DNA of 64,000 bases from a bacterium. GTDB lineage: Bacteria > Actinomycetota > Acidimicrobiia > Spongiisociales > ZC4RG35. Below, one piece after another: positions 16,796 through 24,271 of this stretch. The DNA lies in contig JAPPFD010000018.1 in the NCBI GenBank assembly GCA_028823995.1, positions 1-64,000 on the forward strand, read 5' to 3'. A model generated the notes under the pieces. It was given only the letters and a program-made list of their open reading frames with translations. It made no database searches and was not told the DNA's origin. Position numbers and translations under genes: made by a program. Within the stretch, counting starts at the first letter, position 1. Each line of letters opens with the position of its first letter.

Positions 16796-17917
16796 CTACG
16801 CCGGCGATGCCAGGCGGTTCTCCAGCATCTCCAGCAAGCGCTTCTCCTCGGCGCCGAGTCCTACCACCGACCGCCACCCCGACCCCGAAAGGGCATCCCG
16901 CAACTCCTGCGAACCGGGTATTTCGGGGTCATTCAGCGAAAGCCCGGCCGCGATCGCCTCGCACAGGGCGTCGACCGGCAGGCCCCGGCGGATGGCTTCT
17001 CTCGCCGGTCCCACGAGACGCTCGGTCGGGCCGAGTTTTGTGAGCGGGTTCCTCGCCACCCTCCGGATGGGATCGACCAGGGTAGTGGTCTCGAAGCGTT
17101 CCAGGTTGTACCGCCCGTATCCGGCCAGTTCGTCGCGCCGCCACTCGGGCGACTGGGCGGAAAGCACCCCCGCCATCGTTTCGATGATCTCATCCAGGCG
17201 TTCCCGGATGGTTGGATCGGAGACCGCCTCCGCCACGGTCTCGTGACCCTTTTGCAGTCCGATGAAGGCTGCGGCGGCGTGCAGTCCGTTGACCAGCCAG
17301 AGCTTTCTCTTCCGGTGAAGAGCCAGGTTTTCGACAAGCGTGAACCCCGGCACTCCGGGGTCTTCACCCACCCACTCCTCCCGGGAGATCTTGAAATCGA
17401 ACCGGGCCTCCACCTCCACCGATAGGTCGTCCCCGCTGCCGCCGGGAACCATCCGGTCCACCAGTGTCTCGGGAAACCCCACCCCGGCGGTCGACTCTCC
17501 CAGGAGGCTCTCCACATGCTTCCGGAGCGCCCCGCTGTTGGGATCGGCGTTCTCGCAGGCGAGCACGTTGCGAATGCGGGAGTCACTTCTGGACAGGGCG
17601 GCGGCGACAACGGGCGCCACCCGATCCAGGATTGCCACTCCCACCGCGGTGCACACCACCTCCGCCTGGGATGCCTCCTCGGCGGCCCGATCGGCGTCGG
17701 CGCTGTTGACGCCCCGCACACCACGGATCAGCCGGGTCGACCGATTACCGTTTCCCACCTCGATGACCCGGTATTCGCCCTCTCGGTTCAAGAGGTCCAC
17801 CAGGGGGGCGGAGACGTCCAGAAATACCACCTCCCAACCCGCTCGTCCGAACAGCCATCCCAATAGCCCCCTCCCGATGTTCCCGGCGCCGAAGACGGCG
17901 ACCCGCCGTCTCGTCAT
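16796..17917 (-). CDS. mtlD: Mannitol-1-phosphate 5-dehydrogenase
   Basis: A 373-residue polyol-specific long-chain dehydrogenase that oxidises mannitol-1-phosphate to fructose-6-phosphate with NAD. The Rossmann motif VFGAGNIGRGLLG is at residues 8-20, ACENADPNS near 120, and the catalytic Lys/His region reads KLWLVNGLHAAAAFIGL, matching the family. ATG overlaps the IIA stop (ATGA). Together with the IIC, IIB and IIA genes just upstream it identifies the operon as mannitol-type, although a related polyol cannot be excluded. Confidence 0.88.
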   Translation of the reverse strand: MTRRRVAVFGAGNIGRGLLGWLFGRAGWEVVFLDVSAPLVDLLNREGEYRVIEVGNGNRSTRLIRGVRGVNSADADRAAEEASQAEVVCTAVGVAILDRVAPVVAAALSRSDSRIRNVLACENADPNSGALRKHVESLLGESTAGVGFPETLVDRMVPGGSGDDLSVEVEARFDFKISREEWVGEDPGVPGFTLVENLALHRKRKLWLVNGLHAAAAFIGLQKGHETVAEAVSDPTIRERLDEIIETMAGVLSAQSPEWRRDELAGYGRYNLERFETTTLVDPIRRVARNPLTKLGPTERLVGPAREAIRRGLPVDALCEAIAAGLSLNDPEIPGSQELRDALSGSGWRSVVGLGAEEKRLLEMLENRLASPA

Positions 17918-18360
17918 TCAGGCTCGGCGGCCAGGGTGTCCCGGACGAACTCCACGTCGGTGGTGACGGCCAGTCGACTGCATAAATCCTCGTCGTCCAG
18001 CACCTCGGCCAGATGCGACATCACCGCCAGATGCTCCTCGCCCACCGCGGCCAGCCCGAACACCAGATAAGCTACGTCGTCCTCGTCTCCCCAGGGGATC
18101 CCGGCGGGGTACTGGGCCAGCACCAGGGAGGTGCGTTTGATCAGACCACGGTCCTCGTAGGTGCAGTGGGGGAGGGCGATCCCGTTGCCGAGGAAGGTCG
18201 AGATCACTTCCTCGCGGGCCCGCATCGAGTCGCCGTACCCGGCTTCCACCGCTCCCAGATCGACCAACATCCCGGCCACCCGGTCGATGGCCTCGCTCTG
18301 GGTTTGGGCCTCCTCGCCCAGCGTGATGGCCTCGATGGATGTAACCGACTTCTCGGCCAT
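17914..18360 (-). CDS. mtlF: PTS mannitol-type IIA component
   Basis: A 148-residue IIA of the mannitol/fructose family, which takes phosphate from HPr. The active His65 lies in GNGIALPHCTYED. The rest (IPWGDEDDVAYLVFGLAA, HLAVMSHLAEVL) is typical. It starts six bases after the IIB stop and overlaps mtlD by four bases. Having IIA and IIB as separate small proteins resembles firmicute and actinobacterial mannitol systems rather than the fused MtlA of E. coli. Confidence 0.92.
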   Translation of the reverse strand: MAEKSVTSIEAITLGEEAQTQSEAIDRVAGMLVDLGAVEAGYGDSMRAREEVISTFLGNGIALPHCTYEDRGLIKRTSLVLAQYPAGIPWGDEDDVAYLVFGLAAVGEEHLAVMSHLAEVLDDEDLCSRLAVTTDVEFVRDTLAAEPE

Positions 18361-18366
18361 GTCCGT

Positions 18367-18690
18367 CTAGATCCCGACCACGTCCCCGCCGGCGGAGAGG
18401 GTATTCACCAACTGGGTCAGGGCGGGGTCGTTCAGAAAGGTCCGGAAGGGCACCACCGCTGCATGGGGGGCCACCTGCTTGACCCGGGCGGACAGTCCCT
18501 GGTGGGTCACCACCACATCGGCGGCTCCCGGTATGTCATGCACCGGGGAGTGGGTGACCTTGATGTTGAGCTTGGCCTTTTTGACCTTCTTCTTGAGAGC
18601 ATTGGTGACCATCAGACTGGAACCCATCCCGGCCTCACAGGCCAGGACGATCCACTGGACATCCGCTGCTGGTTTTACGACTGAACTCAT
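18367..18690 (-). CDS. PTS mannitol-type IIB component
   Basis: A 107-residue IIB, which receives phosphate on Cys18 (VLACEAGMGSS) and hands it to the sugar in the IIC channel. I start it at the ATG at 18690, preceded by GGAGG at the right distance; a longer frame to 18747 would begin inside the hairpin that separates it from IIC. The remaining sequence (DVVVTHQGLSARV, VVPFRTFLNDP) fits the family. Confidence 0.9.
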   Translation of the reverse strand: MSSVVKPAADVQWIVLACEAGMGSSLMVTNALKKKVKKAKLNIKVTHSPVHDIPGAADVVVTHQGLSARVKQVAPHAAVVPFRTFLNDPALTQLVNTLSAGGDVVGI

Positions 18691-18712
18691 GTTGCGATCC
18701 TCCGGATAAAAG

Positions 18713-18748
18713 AGTGGGGAGAGCCTCCCAGCGGAGGCTCTCCCCACT
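18713..18748 (-). terminator. Perfect 16-bp hairpin between IIC and IIB genes
   Basis: A perfect 16-base-pair stem (18713-18728 with 18733-18748) around a four-base loop lies in the 78-base gap between the IIC stop and the IIB start. On the transcribed minus strand it is followed by CTCTTTTAT, a short U run. It looks like an intrinsic terminator or a stabilising 3' hairpin that lets IIC be made in a different amount from the downstream genes. Since the downstream genes have no other obvious promoter, partial read-through is likely. Confidence 0.7.
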
Positions 18749-18768
18749 TTATACGAGGGGAAGTTGGT

Positions 18769-19860
18769 TTAGGTCGGGATACCGGGCATGGTGCCGATCA
18801 TCTCGTCCGTGCCCTCGGTTTCCTTAACCGGGGAGATCCGCAACAGCAGCGTACCTACCACGAATGCCGCCGCGACCGCGGCTGCCATTCCTAGATACAC
18901 ACCTAGGTGTTCGCCTTTTGGCGTCACCGCCAGATAGGCGAAGATCGAGCCAGGCGAAGGCGTTGCTGAAAGTCCCGCATCGAAAGCCACGAAGATGATG
19001 TCAGCGACGATACCGCCGGCCCACATCGAGAGAATCATGATGGGATGCATGAGAACATACGGGAAGTAGATCTCATGGATTCCACCGAAGAAGTGGATAA
19101 CGATGGCGCCCGGAGCCGAAAGCTTGGCCATTCCCTTACCGGCGAACCAGTAAGCAAGCAGCAAACCGAGGCCCGGACCGGGGTTGGTTTCCAGCAGGAA
19201 GTAGATCGACTTGCCTGTTTCGGCAGCGTCCGCTGCACCCAGTGGCGCCAGGATTCCGTGGTTGATGGCGTTGTTGAGGAACAACACCTTTCCGACTTCG
19301 ATTGGTATGTCTGCGACCGGTAAGAGTCCTGCATCGGTGATGCCCTCCACCAGGTTCCCGAGAGCATTGGCGATACCGCCCATGATCGGGCCCATGATGT
19401 AACGACCCACGATGGCAAGGCCGAAGCCCAGGATGCCGAGCGAGAAGTTGTTGTAGAGCATCTCGAAGCCGACGGCAACCTTGTCCTGGAAGGCCTGGTC
19501 GATTTTCATCATGATCCAAGCCGCCAGGGGACCGACCAACATGGCGCCCAAGAACTGAGGCGGGTCACCGGTGGCGCCGCTTTCCAGTGCGAAGTCGGCA
19601 CCCACGATGATCCCCATGGTGGCAATGGAGCCAATCACGCCTCCCCTGTGGCCGTACACCATCTTGCCGCCTGTGAATCCGATCAATACGGGCAGCAGGT
19701 AGACAATGATGGGGCCTACCAGTTCGAGCAGATCGTCGTTAGGAGTCCATCCGGTGGGAATGAAAAAGGCGGTGATCAATCCCCAGGCTATGAAAGCCCC
19801 GATGTTGGGAATGACCATACCCGCCAAGAACCCGCCAAACTTCTGTAGACGTGCGAGCAT
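18769..19860 (-). CDS. mtlA: PTS mannitol-type IIC (membrane) component
   Basis: A 363-residue membrane channel of the mannitol PTS. It starts MLARLQKFGGFLAGMVIPNI, as in MtlA, has about eight membrane or re-entrant segments, and carries the conserved GGIHEIYFPYVLM loop, with the Glu needed for sugar binding, near residue 265. There are no fused IIB or IIA domains; these are the next two genes. AAGGAGG precedes the ATG. It is the first gene of the operon and is followed by a strong hairpin. Confidence 0.93.
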   Translation of the reverse strand: MLARLQKFGGFLAGMVIPNIGAFIAWGLITAFFIPTGWTPNDDLLELVGPIIVYLLPVLIGFTGGKMVYGHRGGVIGSIATMGIIVGADFALESGATGDPPQFLGAMLVGPLAAWIMMKIDQAFQDKVAVGFEMLYNNFSLGILGFGLAIVGRYIMGPIMGGIANALGNLVEGITDAGLLPVADIPIEVGKVLFLNNAINHGILAPLGAADAAETGKSIYFLLETNPGPGLGLLLAYWFAGKGMAKLSAPGAIVIHFFGGIHEIYFPYVLMHPIMILSMWAGGIVADIIFVAFDAGLSATPSPGSIFAYLAVTPKGEHLGVYLGMAAAVAAAFVVGTLLLRISPVKETEGTDEMIGTMPGIPT

Positions 19861-19916
19861 CTGTCCTCCTTACTTGTAGTTTTATTGTGCCTTTACCTTA
19901 GAGGCTGAGACCGCTT

Positions 19917-19950
19917 CGCGCAACTGTTTCGCGAGTACTCTCTCGCAACT
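19917..19950. promoter_or_regulatory. Repeat-rich site upstream of the PTS operon
   Basis: Between the membrane-protein gene and mtlA lies an inverted repeat, GCGAG (19931-19935) and CTCGC (19942-19946), with the palindrome GAGTACTC overlapping it, and a repeated CGCAACT word (19919-19924 region and 19944-19950). The minus strand then has an AT-rich CACAATAAAA stretch before the ribosome site. This is a plausible promoter/operator for the operon; no PTS regulator gene is in the window. Confidence 0.35.
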
Positions 19951-19979
19951 CGATGGGGTCCGATCCCCAGGAACTCGAC

Positions 19980-20621
19980 TCAGGGGGAAGTGAGAATGCG
20001 GTATGCAGAAGCCATGATGGTCGCCAACAGGGAGAGTGCCGGAGCTCCCAGCACCCACAGGGCCAGTATGCCCGGAGCGCCCGCAACCTGGAAGAACAGA
20101 ACTATCGCTGGCGCGTAGAACAAGAGGGCCGCCAGCATCAGTCCCAGAAGCGGCATCCGGTTTCCCTTGCCCAACTCCGAACTCATGGCCAGCGATCCGA
20201 AGCCCTTGGCCTTCTTGTCCACAATCACGAAGGGGTACAGGCTGTAGATCATCAGAACCAAGATGGCGGGCACCACCAGGAACACGGTCCCCACCGCCAC
20301 CGTGAAGCAGAAGACCGCTGTGGTTCTCACGAACCCGTCCCGCACCCACCAGTCGTCGTCGCCGGGGACATAGTCCGGGGACACCGCGGCGAGAGCGGTG
20401 CGGGCCAATGGCCAGCCCGCATAGCCGGTCACAACGAAACCTCCGCACCAGATCAGCAGGTAGAACCAGAAGAAGAGCGGGTTGGTCTCTCTGAGGTTCT
20501 CGGCGGACTGCCACACCAGAAGCACCAGGCTCGGTACCGCCATCAGGACCAGCGAGCGGATTAGCAGGGGAACCGGAGATTGCAGAAAAGCGCCCACCCC
20601 ATGGCTGAAAGCCGTGCGCAT
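19980..20621 (-). CDS. Integral membrane protein of unknown function
   Basis: A 213-residue protein with about five hydrophobic segments (near residues 25-37, 51-70, 95-125, 155-180 and 183-207). The central DKKAKGFGSLAMSSELGKGN loop resembles the cytoplasmic repeats of DUF975-like membrane proteins, but I cannot assign a family with confidence. It reads in the same direction as the PTS operon with 119 bases between, and is divergent from the CxxC protein gene. Confidence 0.6.
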   Translation of the reverse strand: MRTAFSHGVGAFLQSPVPLLIRSLVLMAVPSLVLLVWQSAENLRETNPLFFWFYLLIWCGGFVVTGYAGWPLARTALAAVSPDYVPGDDDWWVRDGFVRTTAVFCFTVAVGTVFLVVPAILVLMIYSLYPFVIVDKKAKGFGSLAMSSELGKGNRMPLLGLMLAALLFYAPAIVLFFQVAGAPGILALWVLGAPALSLLATIMASAYRILTSP

Positions 20622-20698
20622 CGGGAAGGGGGAGACGTTGTTGCCCAGGAGGATCAGGCCTTTTGGAGGGGAGTCTTGAAGGCTACTCTAGGGGGACT

Positions 20699-20965
20699 GT
20701 GAGCGGAAAGCACCAGCCCGATATGGAGTCTGTCGTGGCGGCATTGCACCCTTTTTCGTCGGGCCTGGAAGCCGATGGCTACTCGTTGCAGGTGGGGCTG
20801 GCGGAAGGCGACAACCTGCGTGTGGAGATCGTGGCCGGACCCGAGGCATGCGAGGACTGCCTGATCCCCAGGGAGATGTTCACGGGCATGATCGCTTCCA
20901 CCCTGGACTCGAAGGGGTTGGTCTTCGAGCAAATAACCCTGGTCTACCCAAACGACCGGATTTGA
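20699..20965 (+). CDS. Small CxxC protein, NifU C-terminal-like
   Basis: An 88-residue protein with the sequence GPEACEDCLIPREMF, a CxxC pair followed by a family-typical C-terminal helix. It resembles short NifU-like or other actinobacterial CxxC proteins, but the identification is weak. Start is GTG 20699 after a G-rich stretch; ATG 20720s (MESVVAAL) is an alternative. It ends four bases before the aminotransferase start, so the two are an operon. An Fe-S or zinc site is inferred only from the cysteines and the neighbour. Confidence 0.6.
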   Translation: MSGKHQPDMESVVAALHPFSSGLEADGYSLQVGLAEGDNLRVEIVAGPEACEDCLIPREMFTGMIASTLDSKGLVFEQITLVYPNDRI

Positions 20966-20969
20966 TGCT

Positions 20970-22112
20970 ATGAGCGCGTCCTATTCGGGTCTAGAGCTCC
21001 CGGCGAGGGACTTGTTCAAACTCTCCGGCGGCGTGGCCTGGCTGAACAGCGCCTACCTGGGGGCCCGGGCCATCCCGGTCGCCGAGGCTGCGGCGGCGGC
21101 GGTCAACCGCCCGCTCTCCGAAGTGGAAGTCTCCGACTTCTTCACACCCGGCGATCGAATCAGAGAACTGTTCTCCACCCTGGTGGGCGGAGATGCGGAC
21201 GGCGTGGCGCTGGTTCCGTCCGCCAGCTACGGCGTGGCCACCGCCGTCTCGGCCCTGGGCACGGGCCCGGGCGACAAGGTGCTGATGCTGGACGAACAAT
21301 TCCCCGCCATGGTGTATCCCTATACGGAGAGGGGCGCCGAACCGGTGTACGTCAAGCGTCCTCTCGATGACGACTGGACCGCCGCGGTGTTGGACCGCCT
21401 GGACGAAAGCATCTCGGTGGTGTCGGCGCCGGCATGTCATTGGACCGACGGGACCCGGCTGGATCTGGCGGTGGTGGGCGCGGCCGCCCGAGAGGTTGGC
21501 GCCAGGTTGGTGCTGGACCTCTCCCAGAGTCTTGGCATGGCCCCCTTCGAGGCCGCGGCGATCCGGCCCGACTTCGTGGTTTGCGTCGGATACAAGTGGC
21601 TGCTGGGCGCTCCGGGCATGTCGTATCTGTGGGCGTCGCCGGAGAACCGGGACGGAAGGCCGCTCGACGCCAACTGGATGGCCAGGGCGGGGAGCGAGGA
21701 CTTCTCGCGGGTCAACGAGTACCGCTGGGAACTGGCCTCGGGGGCCCGGCGCTACGACGCCGGCCAGACCTGGAACCTATGGCTGTCGGAGGCGGCCTGC
21801 GCTGGTCTGGAGATCGTTGCAGGAGTGGGGGCAGACCGGCTTCAGGCTTACAGCGGGCTCCTCACCGACCACCTGGCGAAGGAAGCCGCCGCACTGGGGC
21901 TGGTCGCCCCGGGGCCGCAGTTTCGAAGCGCCCACCTGTTGGGCCTGCGACTGCCGGAGGGCGCCGATCCGCGTTCCCTGGTCGCAGAGTTGGCCGAGAG
22001 GAAGGTGCACGTCTCCGTGAGAGGCAACTCGGTGCGGGTCTCGGCCCACATGTGGAACACCCGGGACGACATCGACCGCCTGCTGGAAGGCTTGGCCGCC
22101 TGGGTGGGGTGA
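20970..22112 (+). CDS. Class V aminotransferase / cysteine desulfurase-like
   Basis: A 380-residue PLP-dependent enzyme of aminotransferase class V. The Schiff-base Lys209 lies in VCVGYKWLLG, Asp183 and Gln186 in LVLDLSQSLG contact the cofactor, and ACHWTDGTRLDL fits the substrate side. No desulfurase catalytic Cys loop is obvious, so it may be a transaminase, isopenicillin-N-epimerase-like or kynureninase-like enzyme rather than a sulfur donor. It follows the CxxC protein directly. The convergent nuclease-like gene lies 98 bases beyond. Confidence 0.8.
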   Translation: MSASYSGLELPARDLFKLSGGVAWLNSAYLGARAIPVAEAAAAAVNRPLSEVEVSDFFTPGDRIRELFSTLVGGDADGVALVPSASYGVATAVSALGTGPGDKVLMLDEQFPAMVYPYTERGAEPVYVKRPLDDDWTAAVLDRLDESISVVSAPACHWTDGTRLDLAVVGAAAREVGARLVLDLSQSLGMAPFEAAAIRPDFVVCVGYKWLLGAPGMSYLWASPENRDGRPLDANWMARAGSEDFSRVNEYRWELASGARRYDAGQTWNLWLSEAACAGLEIVAGVGADRLQAYSGLLTDHLAKEAAALGLVAPGPQFRSAHLLGLRLPEGADPRSLVAELAERKVHVSVRGNSVRVSAHMWNTRDDIDRLLEGLAAWVG

Positions 22113-22210
22113 ACGAAAAGCGCCAAGGGGGACGGGCTGAGGGGTCTTAATTGGCCCCGTGGCGTTGCCTCCCCAATCGCCAGTATTGCCACTGCTGGTA
22201 AGGACGGCTT

Positions 22211-23071
22211 TTAGAGTCCGTCTTTACTGAGCTGGATCAGATCCTGGAGCAGGTCAACGTAGTCGCTGTCCTTTAAGGTGTCTGCGTTGACATTGACTCG
22301 GTACATCCCTCTTTGGTATGGAAGTGTGTCTACGCCGGTTTCATCTATTTTGCTGTCCATGTCGTCGGAGCGCTGGATGCGAAAAAGCACGGTAACGTGC
22401 TTTTTTCCTGGCCTCATTCTCACGTAGTTATTCGCTACTCCGTCCTTGGCGAGGCCGATGTAGTGCTTGGTGTAGTTAAGGTCCATACCGCTGTCTTGCT
22501 GTTGGATCATTTGGTGAACCATGTCAACAATCCGCTTCATGACTGCCGGTGTTGACTTCTTGTTCCAATAGTTGCGGTCCGTCAGGACGGGTGTGTCATC
22601 TTCGTCCGTCCCTAGTGCTGCGTGGTCCAGCACTTTGGTGAACACCAGTGCCACACCCTGTTCCTTGACGTCCAGGGCTGTCATCTGGATGGCCACGATT
22701 GGAATGAAGCCGTTGAACAGGCTGATCACGTTGAAGAACCGGCTCGTGATCTCCTCGGCTACGATGACGGCTACGTGCTCGTATTGGGGAAATCGGCGAC
22801 GTTCGTTATCCCAGTATTCGAGTGTCCGGATGATGTGTGACGGATCTGTGGGACCTAGCTGCAACTCGACTTCGTATCTTGTGGAACTCTCGGCGTCGGT
22901 GAGCAACATGTCCAGTTCACCGGCGCGAGGTTGACGGCGGCGGACTTCTTTTACATCAAGATCGCCAAGCCCCAGAAGGGAGGGGTCCTCCTCAAGAACT
23001 TTCTGAACCCAATCTTCACTGAGATCAGGCCTCTTCCTGATTCCAATCTTTGGCAATTTGACATGTTTCAT
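22211..23071 (-). CDS. PD-(D/E)XK nuclease-like protein, probably acquired
   Basis: A 286-residue protein. The N-terminal half looks like a restriction-type nuclease fold: Asp54 in GELDMLL and the RYEVELQLG strand (Glu67, Glu69, Gln71), spaced like DUF91/NucS-type active sites. The C-terminal part (about residues 215-285) resembles DUF5655-type domains. Function is inferred, not known. The start is ATG 23071 after GAGGTG rather than ATG 23113. The gene is clearly less GC-rich (near 50 % by eye) than its neighbours, a sign of transfer. No methyltransferase or other defence gene is beside it, so it is not a usual restriction-modification pair. Confidence 0.6.
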   Translation of the reverse strand: MKHVKLPKIGIRKRPDLSEDWVQKVLEEDPSLLGLGDLDVKEVRRRQPRAGELDMLLTDAESSTRYEVELQLGPTDPSHIIRTLEYWDNERRRFPQYEHVAVIVAEEITSRFFNVISLFNGFIPIVAIQMTALDVKEQGVALVFTKVLDHAALGTDEDDTPVLTDRNYWNKKSTPAVMKRIVDMVHQMIQQQDSGMDLNYTKHYIGLAKDGVANNYVRMRPGKKHVTVLFRIQRSDDMDSKIDETGVDTLPYQRGMYRVNVNADTLKDSDYVDLLQDLIQLSKDGL

Positions 23072-23167
23072 CGTTACACCTCGTATCAGGATGGATGATA
23101 AGTTCGTCACCATCGGTTAGCAAACCTAAAACAATGAGGCCGGCTAACTGTTGTTGCGCCACCCCCG

Positions 23168-24271
23168 TCAGCGGCGGGCTCTGACCTTCCACTCCTTCAG
23201 GTCGCCTTCTTGTCCCACCACCAGCGCCTGGCTCCACATGTTGACCGTGGTGCAGGCGTGATTGGGCACGATGCGCACCATGTCACCCACCCGAAGCGTC
23301 TTCACGCCCGGTCCCCTCAGAAAGCCATGCTCCTCGTTGGCCTTGAAGAAGTCGAGGTCGGCGTAGCGGCCGTCCTTGGCGAGCACCCGTCCGAACCCGA
23401 CTCCCGAGGTGGGGCCATCCGAACTCATCGATTTGCTCCCGGCATCTATGATCGCCTCCCCGGGCCGTGGAGTGCTAACCACCCTGGCGGCCACGGTGAG
23501 CGCGCAGCCCGACAGGTCGGTGCTCCCCAGGGTCACCTGGTTGACGTCGTTGAAGACATAGGTTCCCGGCCGGGCTTCGGTTATGCCCGACACCGCAGGC
23601 GTGGAGGTGGAACCCGGCGTGGACCCGACCGACACCACCCTCACTTGAAAGCCGGCTTCGCGGAGCGCTTGGGCCACCCCCACCATGGTCCTTCCCACGG
23701 CTCGTCCCTCTGCTTCGAGGCTTGACCGGTCGCTGCCGAACCCGCTCAGGTGCCCTGCGTGGGTGATAATCCCTTCGAAATCCAGGCCGGCCAGGCCTGC
23801 CATCCGGCCCGCCAACTCCAATACCTGACCGGGCGCCACTCCTGCCCGTCCCAGTCCGGTGTCCACTTCAATCAGGTAGGGAACCGCCACTCCAGCAACC
23901 ACGGCGGCCCCGGACAGGGGCGTGGCTGCCTCCACGGAGTCGAGCGCCACCCGCACTGTGCCCCGCCGGTTGGCCTCAACCGCGAACGCAACCTTGGAGG
24001 GACCCACCGGCTGATGGGCCCAGGTGAGGTCGGTTAAGCCGTGGTCGAGGAGGCACTCCACCTCGGCGGGGGTGGCGCAGGTGAACCCAACACAGCCCGC
24101 CTGGTGCTGGAGGTGGGCGGCCTCCACCATCTTGGAGGTCTTCCAGTGGGGACGGAGCGCCACTCCAAGGTCCCGCATCCGCCGCGCCATGTCCGTGATG
24201 TTGTGTTCCAGCACCGCCCGGTCCACCACCAGGGCGGGGGTGGGAATGGAGGAGAGAGCCTTGTCGATCAT
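23168..24271 (-). CDS. D-threonine aldolase-like PLP enzyme
   Basis: A 367-residue fold-type III PLP enzyme of the alanine-racemase N-terminal/D-serine dehydratase-like family. The cofactor Lys44 is in RPHWKTSK, and the C-terminal metal-ligand pair His/Cys is in VPNHACTTVNMW, as in low-specificity D-threonine aldolases and D-serine dehydratases. It would split D-3-hydroxy amino acids to glycine and an aldehyde. Start ATG 24271 overlaps the acyl-CoA synthetase stop (ATGA); the longer frame is a shadow of that gene. Confidence 0.85.
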   Translation of the reverse strand: MIDKALSSIPTPALVVDRAVLEHNITDMARRMRDLGVALRPHWKTSKMVEAAHLQHQAGCVGFTCATPAEVECLLDHGLTDLTWAHQPVGPSKVAFAVEANRRGTVRVALDSVEAATPLSGAAVVAGVAVPYLIEVDTGLGRAGVAPGQVLELAGRMAGLAGLDFEGIITHAGHLSGFGSDRSSLEAEGRAVGRTMVGVAQALREAGFQVRVVSVGSTPGSTSTPAVSGITEARPGTYVFNDVNQVTLGSTDLSGCALTVAARVVSTPRPGEAIIDAGSKSMSSDGPTSGVGFGRVLAKDGRYADLDFFKANEEHGFLRGPGVKTLRVGDMVRIVPNHACTTVNMWSQALVVGQEGDLKEWKVRARR

